Shown: positions 41,001 to 50,299, counted from the first letter of the stretch. The stretch is 64,000 nt of DNA from Lacimicrobium alkaliphilum (GCF_001466725.1 NZ_CP013650.1:1860001-1924000); one strand, 5' to 3'. A program made the numbers and translations. The notes: generated from the letters alone by a model not told the origin.

Positions 41001-42296
41001 TCAGAACCAGTTAAACAGAGCCACCGCCATGGCAAGGCCAATCAGCGGTACCACAACAGTCAGCGCACCAACGGCCCAGTAGGCTCGCTGATGGGTCTCA
41101 CCGCAAATGGCGCGGATAGTGGTGACCACATAACCATTGTGGGGCAGGGAGTCCAGGGCACCTGATGAAATGGACACAATGCGATGCAGCTGTTCCGGAT
41201 CCACGCCCTGATCCATATAATGTGGGCCAATCAGGGGCAGGGCGATGGCCTGGCCACCCGATGCCGAACCTGTCAGACCGGCAATCACACTGACTGCCAC
41301 CGCAGCGCCGATCAGCTCATTTCCGGGTAATTGGGTCATTATCTCTACTGCAACCTGAAAGGCTTCTGTGGATTTGGCTACAGTGCCAAAACCCACCACC
41401 GCCGAGGTGTTACCGATGGCTACCAGCGCCCCTGTGGTACCGGCGCTGATGGCACCGTTGAGGTTGTGAAAGTGTTTAAAGTTGATCGCCATTAATGTCA
41501 GCACACCGCCACCCAGCGCTACAATCAGTGCCAGTTGTTGCAGGCTTTCATGAAAGCTGAAAGACAACACCAGTACCACTAACAGCGGAATAATACCTGT
41601 CATGGGGTGGGGGTAATCCCGTTCAGGGATGGCCGGGTCGCTGTCTCTGTGTTCAAAACGCTCCCCGTTATCCAGCGCTTTTTTGATCATGCGCTTGAGC
41701 CACCAGTAGCCGAAGCTAGCCATAAAAATTGCCACCACCAGAGATACCTCCCAGGCTGCAAATGGCGAGGTGCTAAGATATTTAATCGGGATCCAGTTCT
41801 GAATTTCCGGCGAGCCGGCAGAGGTCATGGTGAAAGTCACTGAGCCAAAGGCCAGCGCGGCAGGAATAAAGCGCCTTGGCAGATCGGCATCCTTAAACAG
41901 GCTCAGTGCCATCGGGTAGACGGAAAAGGCCACCACAAACACGCTGACGCCACCGTAGGTGAGAATGGCGCAGGCCATTACCACTGCCACTACCGCGTGT
42001 TTCATACCCAGTTTGCTGATAATCCAGCGGGCTACCGCATCAGCGGCGCCGGTGTCTTCCATAAATTTGCCAAACAGTGAGCCGAGCAAAAACATAAAGA
42101 ACCAGGCGGCGATAAAGCCGGAGAAGCCGTCCATATAGGCGCCAACAAAATTGGTTTCACCGACAAAAACAGGGATACCACTGGTGAGAGCAACGATCAG
42201 GGCGCATAATGGCGCCGCGATAAAGAGGTTCATACCCCTGATGGTCAAGATAATGAGTAACAGCAGTCCGCCAACCAGACCCAATAAACTCAACAT
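41001..42296 (-). CDS. GntP family permease
   Basis: The 431-residue inner-membrane carrier has about 12 hydrophobic segments. It shows features of the gluconate/hydroxyacid GntP family: ALTSGIPVF, FMFLLGSLFGKFMEDTGAAD near the N-terminus, and GSASGGQAIALP and SISSGALDSLPHNG towards the C-terminus. GntP members move organic acids with protons. Next to PHB depolymerase and 3-hydroxybutyrate dehydrogenase genes, import of 3-hydroxybutyrate is the natural inference. It is first in the four-gene operon and divergent from the TonB receptor gene. Confidence 0.88.
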   Translation of the reverse strand: MLSLLGLVGGLLLLIILTIRGMNLFIAAPLCALIVALTSGIPVFVGETNFVGAYMDGFSGFIAAWFFMFLLGSLFGKFMEDTGAADAVARWIISKLGMKHAVVAVVMACAILTYGGVSVFVVAFSVYPMALSLFKDADLPRRFIPAALAFGSVTFTMTSAGSPEIQNWIPIKYLSTSPFAAWEVSLVVAIFMASFGYWWLKRMIKKALDNGERFEHRDSDPAIPERDYPHPMTGIIPLLVVLVLSFSFHESLQQLALIVALGGGVLTLMAINFKHFHNLNGAISAGTTGALVAIGNTSAVVGFGTVAKSTEAFQVAVEIMTQLPGNELIGAAVAVSVIAGLTGSASGGQAIALPLIGPHYMDQGVDPEQLHRIVSISSGALDSLPHNGYVVTTIRAICGETHQRAYWAVGALTVVVPLIGLAMAVALFNWF

Positions 42297-42584
42297 AATA
42301 AAATGTCCTTAGCATTAACTCCGTTAGCCGGAGTGTGAAATAACAGACAAGTACCGACTTACCGGCTGTTCGTCTTGATGACCTTTTGTTAACAAATGCC
42401 AAGTACTCTTATTCATACGAGCTCGTACATTGTGTGTCATACCTGGCTTTTGGCCCATAGTACTATGGTACAGCATACGTTTTTAACGGAATGATCTAGA
42501 GTAGCGATGACCTTGTTAATAAATGCAACAAAAAATAAACAAATAGGCTAACACCCGTTAAATAAGAAGTTAGAAGGAAACATC
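42297..42584. promoter_or_regulatory. Divergent control region of the PHB operon and TonB receptor, with three perfect palindromes
   Basis: This 288-bp gap contains TTTGTTAACAAA (42385-42396), TACGAGCTCGTA (42416-42427) and CCATAGTACTATGG (42455-42468), each a perfect palindrome. The centres are 31 and 40 bases apart. The last one nearly matches a palindrome upstream of the sensor-kinase gene (50180-50193). They are candidate operators for the nearby LuxR-type response regulator or another dimeric factor. A clear ribosome binding site (AGAAGGAAA) precedes the receptor ATG. Confidence 0.55.
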
Positions 42585-44879
42585 ATGACCATGTTCACCT
42601 CACACAAGACCCTATGCGCATTGGCTGTATCCACCGCGCTTACCAGTGCTATGCCGGTTATGGCGCAGGAACAGCAAGAACAGGAAGAGAAGAAAGGCGG
42701 GCTGGAACGCATCGAGGTTACCGCCCGTAAGACCGTTGAAAGTATTCAGGAAGTGCCGATTGCACTGACTTCTGTTGGCGCTATTGATATCGCCGAGAGA
42801 GGGATTAGTACGGTTGTTGAATTGCAGCAACTGTCTCCCAATACCACATTGCAGAAAAGCCGTGGTACTAACTCGACGCTGACTGCCTTTATCCGCGGTG
42901 TGGGCCAGGAAGATCCACTGTGGGGCTATGAGCCAGGCGTAGGCATTTACGTAGATGATATCTATATGGCCCGTCCACAGGGTGCAGTACTGGATATCCT
43001 TAATGTTGAGCGCATCGAAGTACTGCGCGGCCCTCAGGGCTCACTGTATGGTAAAAATACCATCGGTGGTGCTGTGAAATATGTGACCAAGAAAATGACA
43101 GGTGCGACGGAGCTGTCGGTTAAAGGTACAGTGGGAACCTACTCGCAAAAAGATCTGAAGATCGCCGGTCAGATACCGCTGATTGAAGACACCCTTTTCC
43201 TGGGCGTGTCTTATGCCAACCTTAACCGCGATGGCTTTGGTGAGTTTCTTACCTCGGCGTTGCCTGGTCAGGATCGTGAAAACTACAACAAGGACGTTGA
43301 GGCGTATCGGGTAACTCTGGAATATAACCCGACTGACGATCTGTTTATCCGTCTGAACTATGATAAAACCGAAGATGACTCCAATGCCAAAGGAGGTTAT
43401 CGCCTGTTGCCCAGTCTGCTGACTGACGCACCGGTGCCAGACAGCAAGTATGATTCCTACACCAGCCTGCCGACCTGGAACCGGGTGGAGAATGAAGGCA
43501 TCAACCTGACCGTTGAGTGGGATATCAACAGCGAATTTGCATTTAAATCTATAACGTCAAAAAGAGAAAGTTACTCACCGACTAATATCGACTTCGATAA
43601 TACCTCATTGCAGATTTTCGATGTGCCGGCCATCTACGATGATGAGCAGTTTACTCAGGAATTTCAGTTAAATTATGTGACTGATAACCTGACCATGGTT
43701 TCGGGCTTGTACTATTACACCGCCGATTCCTGTGGTCAGTTTGAGGCCATTCTGGGGATTCTCGGGCAGTCTCTTGGTGCGCCGGGTCTGACCCGTGAAG
43801 TACGCGGTTGCAGTAATGGTGACAGCATCGCGGCCTACGCCCAGGGCTCATACGATATTACCGATAAGCTCTCGGTTACTGCCGGTGCCCGTTACACCAA
43901 AGATGAAAAAGAAGCGACGGTCTTTAACGGTCTGGTGTTTGATAATATCTATCCTGAATCCGGTTGGGTGCCCGGATATGTGCGTAATGAAGACGTGATC
44001 AATGCCAGCGTGCTCAAAGTACTGGATGACAAAGAAGACTGGTCACGCTTTACGCCTCGCCTTGGCTTTGAATATCAGGCGACGCCTGATGTGATGCTTT
44101 ATGCCGCTTACGCGCAGGGTTTTAAGTCGGGTACCTTTAACCCCCGAGCCTCAACACCGGAGCCAGCAGCCAACCCGGAAATTGTTGATTCCATTGAAAT
44201 GGGCTTTAAGAGTGATCTGGGTGACTATGTTCGTTTAAATATGACCGTTTTCACTTTGGATCATGAAGATCGTCAGTATATCTCGGTGATACCTGATCCT
44301 GATGATTCCACTGTTCTGAACCAGCGCCTGGGTAATATTGGTCAATCCAGTGCCAAAGGCCTGGAAATGGATCTGACCGTTGCAGCAACAGATAACCTGG
44401 AGATGTACGCAAATCTCGGTTATATCAACGCCAAGTTTGATGAAGTTCGTTCCTTTGTGGATGCGGAGAACTTTATCGATATTTCTGATCGTTTCAGTGT
44501 TACCAATACACCTAAGGTGAATGCCAACGTCGGCTTTACCTATAACATGACTTCCTCTTATGGTGATTTTGTAATTAATGGTAACTACTACTATCGCACC
44601 AAGTATGATCTGGTGGAGCTGGATAACCTGCTGACTCAGGATGAATATGGCCTGCTTAACCTGGGTGTGAACTGGTACTCCAATGATGGTCAGTGGACAG
44701 TGGGCTTACATGGCAAGAACCTGACTAATGAGGAATATCTGGTCGGTAACTATGCCTTTATCGCCCGCGATCCTAACAACCCTGGTGAGTTCATCCCTGG
44801 ATTAGGCGGTGATAATACGCTGATTGGTTACTATGGTGATCCCAGAACAGTCAGCCTCACGGTAGGCTATCAATTCTGA
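42585..44879 (+). CDS. TonB-dependent outer-membrane receptor
   Basis: The 764-residue protein has a signal peptide (about residues 1-27, ending VMAQ) and an acidic Gln/Glu-rich linker. A TonB-box-like region (GLERIEVTARKTVESIQEVPIALT) leads into the plug domain (about 55-165), which includes GVYVDD-like and VERIEVLRGPQGSLYGKNTIGG motifs. A 22-stranded beta-barrel ends in RTVSLTVGYQF with the terminal aromatic needed for assembly. It is of the general import type common in marine gammaproteobacteria. Because it is divergent from the PHB operon and shares its control region, uptake of 3-hydroxybutyrate oligomers is inferred. Confidence 0.92.
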   Translation: MTMFTSHKTLCALAVSTALTSAMPVMAQEQQEQEEKKGGLERIEVTARKTVESIQEVPIALTSVGAIDIAERGISTVVELQQLSPNTTLQKSRGTNSTLTAFIRGVGQEDPLWGYEPGVGIYVDDIYMARPQGAVLDILNVERIEVLRGPQGSLYGKNTIGGAVKYVTKKMTGATELSVKGTVGTYSQKDLKIAGQIPLIEDTLFLGVSYANLNRDGFGEFLTSALPGQDRENYNKDVEAYRVTLEYNPTDDLFIRLNYDKTEDDSNAKGGYRLLPSLLTDAPVPDSKYDSYTSLPTWNRVENEGINLTVEWDINSEFAFKSITSKRESYSPTNIDFDNTSLQIFDVPAIYDDEQFTQEFQLNYVTDNLTMVSGLYYYTADSCGQFEAILGILGQSLGAPGLTREVRGCSNGDSIAAYAQGSYDITDKLSVTAGARYTKDEKEATVFNGLVFDNIYPESGWVPGYVRNEDVINASVLKVLDDKEDWSRFTPRLGFEYQATPDVMLYAAYAQGFKSGTFNPRASTPEPAANPEIVDSIEMGFKSDLGDYVRLNMTVFTLDHEDRQYISVIPDPDDSTVLNQRLGNIGQSSAKGLEMDLTVAATDNLEMYANLGYINAKFDEVRSFVDAENFIDISDRFSVTNTPKVNANVGFTYNMTSSYGDFVINGNYYYRTKYDLVELDNLLTQDEYGLLNLGVNWYSNDGQWTVGLHGKNLTNEEYLVGNYAFIARDPNNPGEFIPGLGGDNTLIGYYGDPRTVSLTVGYQF

Positions 44880-44894
44880 TAATCAGAATGGAAA

Positions 44895-44922
44895 AAGGGG
44901 CGGTTTGTCGCCCCTTGCTTTT
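44895..44922 (+). terminator. Rho-independent terminator after the TonB receptor gene
   Basis: AAGGGGCG pairs with CGCCCCTT around a GTTTGT loop and is followed by GCTTTT. It separates the receptor gene from the response-regulator gene. Confidence 0.8.
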
Positions 44923-44980
44923 CCTCTTTCCCTGAAGGATAGTAGTCCGGCTTGTAACCTGAAATAAGTCTGTATCCCCT

Positions 44981-45646
44981 ATGAGTAGTCAGCCCAGAGC
45001 CATCATTGCCGATGATCACCCCTTATTTCGCAGCGCCATGAAACAGGCGGTGCAAAGTACCCTGGGTGGCAATATTCTGGAAACCGCGAACCTTGATGAT
45101 ACCCTCAGCCTGTTACAACAGCACCCGGCCATAGAGCTGGTGTTTCTGGATCTGAATATGCCCGGTAATCAGGGGCTCACCGGCCTCACCACCTTGCATA
45201 ATGCCTATCCTGGGGTGTTGGTGTTGATTGTGTCTGCAGAGGAAAATCCGGCGGTGATCCGCCGTGCCATCGATTTTGGCGCCAGCGGTTATATTCCCAA
45301 GTCAGCTTCATTGGATAAGATTGCCAATGCTGTGAATGCAGTGCTGGACGGTGAGCAATGGTTACCGGAAGAAATCGAACCGCTGATCCAAAAAGAGGGC
45401 AGCGCACAGGATCAGCATTTTGCCCGTAAACTGGAGTCGCTGACGCCTCATCAGTTCAGGGTACTCAAGCATCTGGCCAACGGCCTGTTAAATAAACAGA
45501 TTGCCTATGAAATGCAGGTGCAGGAAACCACCATTAAACAGCATGTGTCGGCGATATTACGTAAGCTTGAAGTGATCAACCGCACTCAGGCCGGCGTGAT
45601 GTTTAAACAGTTTATGGAAAAACCCGAACATCAGAGTCTGTCATAA
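44981..45646 (+). CDS. LuxR/NarL-type response regulator (CrbR-like)
   Basis: This 221-residue protein has a receiver domain (about 1-125) with acidic pocket D11-D12, phospho-acceptor Asp57 in LVFLDLNMPG and the K of YIPKSAS. A C-terminal LuxR-type HTH (about 150-212) reads LTPHQFRVLKHLANGLLNKQIA and TTIKQHVSAILRKL. Its size and closeness to a symporter-domain hybrid kinase suggest the CrbS/CrbR system, known in Vibrio and Pseudomonas to activate acetyl-CoA synthetase and acetate use. Here it sits beside a PHB/3-hydroxybutyrate locus. Its last six bases overlap the stop of the convergent aldolase-like gene. Confidence 0.85.
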   Translation: MSSQPRAIIADDHPLFRSAMKQAVQSTLGGNILETANLDDTLSLLQQHPAIELVFLDLNMPGNQGLTGLTTLHNAYPGVLVLIVSAEENPAVIRRAIDFGASGYIPKSASLDKIANAVNAVLDGEQWLPEEIEPLIQKEGSAQDQHFARKLESLTPHQFRVLKHLANGLLNKQIAYEMQVQETTIKQHVSAILRKLEVINRTQAGVMFKQFMEKPEHQSLS

Positions 45647-46765
45647 CTGACATCCTGCCAATACTTCCTTGCTGAATTTCTCCAGCCATTGTTGCCATTG
45701 CGCAGCAGGCAGGGCATTAAAGCCGTCACCGATGCTGATCTCCGAACAGATTTCATATTCTGATACGGCGTAAGGCGGCGGGATCAGACCAATCTGATGT
45801 TCATCTATCCAATGGCAGGCGAGTCTGAAAAATACCTCTGGCTTGCAGCGCAGTCTGAGCCTGAACATGCTGGTATCAGGGATCTCAGGCCAGGTATGCA
45901 CGCCAGGCAGTGCGTTGAGCTGTTTTGCCAGCCATTTAGCCTGCTCGTGGCGCTGTGGCATTTGTGGTAAATGCTTCTCCAGACCGGCTCTGGCAGAGAT
46001 CACATAAGGGGCTAAGGTGTGCAGATTAGCGCCCGCGCGGCGCTGCCAGATCCGCGCCTGGTCGATAAATGTAGCATCACCGAGCAGCATGGCACCGGCC
46101 ATGCCGCCTAAGTCCTTATAAAAACTCACATACACTGAATCAAACAATGTGGCGATTCCCGCCAGGTTTTTGTTCCAGGCTGCAGGGCATTGCCATAATC
46201 TGGCGCCGTCCAGATGCAGTTTAATGCCCTGGCTGCGAGCCCAGTGGCACTGTTCGACGACGTCATCCCAATCAGGTAACTGGCCGCCAATTTCGCGCAG
46301 TGGCAGTTCCATTAAAACTGACGATAGCGGTTGTGTCCTGGTCAGCTCCTGTAGCTCAGAAAGTGTGGGCAGATTGTCACTTTGGCCCCATAAGTGCCCT
46401 TTTAAATGCCATAGTGCTTCATATCCGCTTTGCTCATGCAAAATCAGATGGCTGGTGGGATGCAGGGCGATATTGGCATTACTCACAGCGTCGGCCCAGA
46501 TCTTAAGGGCCATCGGCTGGGCCAGGGTGCCACTGGGCAGAAACAGCCCCGAGGTTTTGCCAAGCAGTCTGGCAACCTGTTGCTCAAAATCTTCTATCAG
46601 CTTACCCTGACCGTAATAATCGGCGTTTTCGGCAATGCCGGTGTCGTCGGCTATCTGCTCTAAGGTCAGTTTCAGGCTCTGTGGTCTGTGGCGATGCAAC
46701 CGCAACGGGCAAGCGGCAAAGGCGGCTGTATAGGCTTGTTGTGGGGTGTTTTTCATAACAGGCAT
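45641..46765 (-). CDS. Threonine aldolase-like / beta-eliminating lyase family PLP enzyme
   Basis: The 374-residue fold-type I PLP enzyme resembles low-specificity L-threonine aldolases, which cleave threonine to glycine and acetaldehyde. Visible features are DYYGQGKLIEDFEQQVARLLGK near the N-terminus (residues about 48-69), PSGTLAQ, the HLDGARLW cofactor-Asp block and the Schiff-base lysine in SVYVSFYKDLGGMAGA. The start overlaps the kinase stop by one base (TAATG), so the two are coupled. True threonine aldolases are usually about 340 aa, so a different beta-hydroxy amino acid substrate is possible. Acetaldehyde would feed acetate metabolism. Confidence 0.78.
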   Translation of the reverse strand: MPVMKNTPQQAYTAAFAACPLRLHRHRPQSLKLTLEQIADDTGIAENADYYGQGKLIEDFEQQVARLLGKTSGLFLPSGTLAQPMALKIWADAVSNANIALHPTSHLILHEQSGYEALWHLKGHLWGQSDNLPTLSELQELTRTQPLSSVLMELPLREIGGQLPDWDDVVEQCHWARSQGIKLHLDGARLWQCPAAWNKNLAGIATLFDSVYVSFYKDLGGMAGAMLLGDATFIDQARIWQRRAGANLHTLAPYVISARAGLEKHLPQMPQRHEQAKWLAKQLNALPGVHTWPEIPDTSMFRLRLRCKPEVFFRLACHWIDEHQIGLIPPPYAVSEYEICSEISIGDGFNALPAAQWQQWLEKFSKEVLAGCQL

Positions 46766-49700
46766 TAAATCTCCAGTAACTTTCGGATCAGTCGTTTCAG
46801 TGCACCGGCCTTTACCGGTTTATGTAAAAAGCTGAAACCCGCCTCAATGGCCTGCTCTCTGATACTCTCTTCATAATTGGCAGAGTTGAGTATGGTAGGC
46901 ACCTTTTTCCTCCACTGCTGATACAGCACCTGAGCCAGTTCTGTGCCAATGGCGCCGTGATCCAGATGATAGTCCATTACCAGCAGCGAAGGGGGTTCTG
47001 AGATGACATCCAGTGCCTGCTGTTGACTGGCGGCACAGAAGGTTTGTGCCCCCCATTGTTCAAATAACTGCGCCATGGCGGATAACACCTGAGGTTCGTT
47101 ATCTACCAGCAATACCTTGTGGCCGCTTAAGAAAGCTGTTTTGTCGGGCTGTTCTGATTTGGCCACAGTGACCGTCCTGGCCTTGTTCTGCTGATAAGCG
47201 GGCAGGGCCACACAAAACCCGGTGCCCTTGCCAAGCTCTGAGTGCAGGCGGATAGGGTGGCCCAGCAGCTTGCTGATCCGCTCTACTATGGTCAGGCCAA
47301 GACCCAGGCCCTGTTTATTTTCCTGTTGCAGCTGATGAAATTCGTTGAAGATTTCCTGCTGCTGCTCTTTGGCAATGCCAGGGCCGGTGTCCCATACCTG
47401 GATCCAAATTCGGCCTTGTTGCCGTCTGCAGCCGATCAGAATCTTGCCTGTTGTGGTGTAGCGGATGGCGTTGGAGACCAGATTCTGCAATACCCGCCTG
47501 AGCAGTTTTTTGTCTGACTCAACCTGCATCGATGTGGGACAATATTTCAGCTCAAGCTGCTTTTGGGCGGCCAGCAGACGAAATTCTGCCACCAGCGGAT
47601 CGAGAATATCCCTTAAGGCAAAGCGCTGGCGGTGTACTCTCAGCACGCCGGCATCGAGGCGGGTCATATCCAGCAACATGCCCAGCAACTCTTCGGCGTT
47701 ATTCAGTGACTGCTGCAGCCCCCTGGCCAGCTCTGCCACCTCAGTGTGCTGGGTTTTCTGGCTGATCATACCGGCAAACAAGGTGGCGGCATTAAAGGGT
47801 TGCATCAGATCATGGCTGGCGGCAGCCAGAAATTTGGTCTTGCTCTCGTTGGCTTTTTCAGCGTCGAGTTTGGCGTATTCCAGAGCCTGATTGGTATGCT
47901 GCAATTGCTCGGTGCGCTCGGCTACCCGGTGCTCCAGGGTGTTTTTCGCTTCCTCGAGGGCCTGCTGGGTTTTCACATATTCGGTGATATCACTGTAGGT
48001 GGTGACAAAACCGCCCCCGGGCATGGGGTTACCCTGTAGCTCAATGACTCTGCCATCTGGTTGTGTGCGCAGGTATTTGTAGCTGCTGCCCTGGCGAATA
48101 TAGCCAATACGCTTTTGTACCTCGGCGTCAAGATCGCCGATATCACCGAGCATGCCCCGCCTGGCATTAAACCTGAGTAATTCTTCCACCGTCAGCCCCG
48201 CCCGCACAAAACCGGCCGGATAATCAAACAGCTCTATATAACGCTGATTCCAGGCCAGTAATTTAAGATGGCGATCAACCACGCTGATCCCCTGTTCAAT
48301 ATGCTCAACAGAGGATTGCAAAAGCTCATAGTTAAACTGGTAGCTCTGGCTGGCTTCTTCCACCAGCCCCACCAGCTCGTCCAGCGGCACATGTTGCTGT
48401 TCGGTAATGGCAGAGAGCAGGATCCGGGCACTGGCATTGCCCACATGGGCGGACAGCTCGCGCTCAACCCGCTGGATCAACTGACCACTGGCATAGCTCA
48501 TATTATTGGCCCGTTCAATTGCCGACTTAAGGTCCTGCTGCTGTGCCGGTGACAGCACTTTTTGGGTGACCGCCAGCAAAGAAGAAATCTTAATGGTCGG
48601 TGTAACCGGCTGCGGATTAACTTCAGTGGCGAGTCGTTGCCGGTAGCCGCCGCGCATCAGGCTCACCAGCACAAAACAGATAAGATTAATGCCCAGGCTC
48701 AGCAGCACGCCCTGACTCATAGCCTGGTCGCTGGGGGTGGATTCGAAATAATAACTGGCTTTTATACTCGGCCACAGCAGCCAGATGACCCAGCCACTGC
48801 AACCTGCCAGGGTTGCCAGAATCGCCGCCGTTTTGCTGGCCTGCTTCCAGTAAAGCGCAAACAACAAAGCCGGTGCCAGCTGTGCCAGCAACGCCATGGC
48901 AATAATGCCGCTGTTGACCAGAGGGGCGGTCTGACTCAGATACTGGGAATACAGATAGGCCAGGCCAATCACCAGCAGCACGGTCAGACGGCGGATATTA
49001 AGCAGGCTTTTCGGCCTCAGAGCCTGTTGCTGGTGAGGACGAAAATGCAGTTTCAGCCAAAGTGGCGTAATCAGATTATTAGCAATCATGATGCCCATGG
49101 CCAGGGTGGCGACAATGATCATGCTGGAAGCCGCAGATAAGCCACCGATAAAGGCAACCAAAGCGACCAGCGGCTCCTCAGCCAGCATCGGCAGGGCCAG
49201 CACATAAGTATCGGTGTTGGCCTCTGGCAGCAGTATCTTGCCCGCCAGGGCCACCGGCAGCACAAATAAATTGATTGCCAGCAGATAGAGCGGAAACAGC
49301 CAGCGGGCGGTGCGCAGTTCCTGCTCGCCGTTATTCTCCACGTAGTTGATATGAAACTGACGGGGCAGACAAAACATGGAACAAAAACCCAGCACCATAT
49401 GGCTGATATACACCAGTGGGGCGGAACTGCTGGCCAGCACCTGACGGGCGGGCTCATGCAATTGCACTTTACCCAACAGATCCAGCATGCCGTCAAACAT
49501 CATATAGCAGACAAACACCCCGACCAGAATAAAGGCCAGTAGTTTGACCACCGAGCCAAAGGCGATGGCCAGCATTAATCCCGGGTGTTTTTCGGTGAGG
49601 CTGAGGCTGCGGGTGCCGAACAAGATGGCAAAAATTGCCATCAGCAGGGCTACATAAAAGCTGGTTCCGCCCGGCCACTGCGGCTCGCCATCGGCTAGCA

Positions 49701-50124
49701 GATTGACACTGGTGGTAACAGCATCAAGTTGCAGCGCAGTGTAGGGCATGACGCCGACAAAGCATAGCAGGGTAACAAAGGCGGCAATCAGATGAGACTT
49801 GTTGTACTGGGTACCAATAAAATCTGCCAGCGAACTGACATTTTGTTGCTGGCAAAAATGGATAACCCTTCTTAGTAGCGGGTAACCAAAAGCAAACAGC
49901 AGAATGCTGCCCATATAAGTGGGCGTAAAGGCCCAGCCATAGGTAGCTGATTGTGCGGTAGTGCCAAAAAAGGCCCAGGAAGTACAGTGTATTCCCAGTG
50001 CCAGGCTGTAAATCACCGGTCTTTGAGCACCGGCACGATGAAAGCGGTCACCCCAGAAGCCTACAGCAAAGAGCAGGGCCAGATAGCCAATCGCCAGAAT
50101 TGTCAGCAACCAGATACTAAACAT
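46765..50124 (-). CDS. Hybrid sensor histidine kinase with sodium:solute symporter domain (CrbS-like)
   Basis: This 1119-residue inner-membrane sensor has an N-terminal SLC5/SSS module of about 12-13 membrane segments (about 1-490, e.g. SLALGIHCTSWAFFGTTAQS and GLSAASSMIIVATLA). A linker, a PAS domain (about 600-715) and a coiled coil follow. The HisKA domain has its phospho-acceptor in AAASHDLMQPFNAA (about residue 770). The HATPase carries NLVSNAIRY, WDTGPGI and QGLGLGLTIV. A C-terminal receiver (about 1003-1119) has Asp in LLVMDYHLD. This is the architecture of CrbS, the acetate-switch kinase. It is read towards, and coupled with, the aldolase-like gene; the probable partner regulator lies just beyond. 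Confidence 0.92.
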   Translation of the reverse strand: MFSIWLLTILAIGYLALLFAVGFWGDRFHRAGAQRPVIYSLALGIHCTSWAFFGTTAQSATYGWAFTPTYMGSILLFAFGYPLLRRVIHFCQQQNVSSLADFIGTQYNKSHLIAAFVTLLCFVGVMPYTALQLDAVTTSVNLLADGEPQWPGGTSFYVALLMAIFAILFGTRSLSLTEKHPGLMLAIAFGSVVKLLAFILVGVFVCYMMFDGMLDLLGKVQLHEPARQVLASSSAPLVYISHMVLGFCSMFCLPRQFHINYVENNGEQELRTARWLFPLYLLAINLFVLPVALAGKILLPEANTDTYVLALPMLAEEPLVALVAFIGGLSAASSMIIVATLAMGIMIANNLITPLWLKLHFRPHQQQALRPKSLLNIRRLTVLLVIGLAYLYSQYLSQTAPLVNSGIIAMALLAQLAPALLFALYWKQASKTAAILATLAGCSGWVIWLLWPSIKASYYFESTPSDQAMSQGVLLSLGINLICFVLVSLMRGGYRQRLATEVNPQPVTPTIKISSLLAVTQKVLSPAQQQDLKSAIERANNMSYASGQLIQRVERELSAHVGNASARILLSAITEQQHVPLDELVGLVEEASQSYQFNYELLQSSVEHIEQGISVVDRHLKLLAWNQRYIELFDYPAGFVRAGLTVEELLRFNARRGMLGDIGDLDAEVQKRIGYIRQGSSYKYLRTQPDGRVIELQGNPMPGGGFVTTYSDITEYVKTQQALEEAKNTLEHRVAERTEQLQHTNQALEYAKLDAEKANESKTKFLAAASHDLMQPFNAATLFAGMISQKTQHTEVAELARGLQQSLNNAEELLGMLLDMTRLDAGVLRVHRQRFALRDILDPLVAEFRLLAAQKQLELKYCPTSMQVESDKKLLRRVLQNLVSNAIRYTTTGKILIGCRRQQGRIWIQVWDTGPGIAKEQQQEIFNEFHQLQQENKQGLGLGLTIVERISKLLGHPIRLHSELGKGTGFCVALPAYQQNKARTVTVAKSEQPDKTAFLSGHKVLLVDNEPQVLSAMAQLFEQWGAQTFCAASQQQALDVISEPPSLLVMDYHLDHGAIGTELAQVLYQQWRKKVPTILNSANYEESIREQAIEAGFSFLHKPVKAGALKRLIRKLLEI

Positions 50125-50179
50125 GCAACAAATCTAAAAGAATCAATCACATCACTTTACCTTGCCACCAATCACTATG

Positions 50180-50193
50180 CTATAGCGCTATGG
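50180..50193. promoter_or_regulatory. Palindrome upstream of the kinase gene matching the PHB control region
   Basis: CTATAGCGCTATGG lies 56 bases upstream of the kinase start codon. It shares C-Y-ATAG-NN-CTATGG with the perfect palindrome CCATAGTACTATGG at 42455-42468. It is a candidate autoregulatory site for the LuxR-type regulator. The match is by eye; no binding data are implied. Confidence 0.4.
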
Positions 50194-50299
50194 TGCTAGA
50201 TATGGCGCGCCAATTGCTTTAAGACTGCTGAAGAATTGTTGAAACAGGAGCAAAGCGCATCTGTTTCTGAACTGAATTTAATCTACCAGGAAGGAAACC

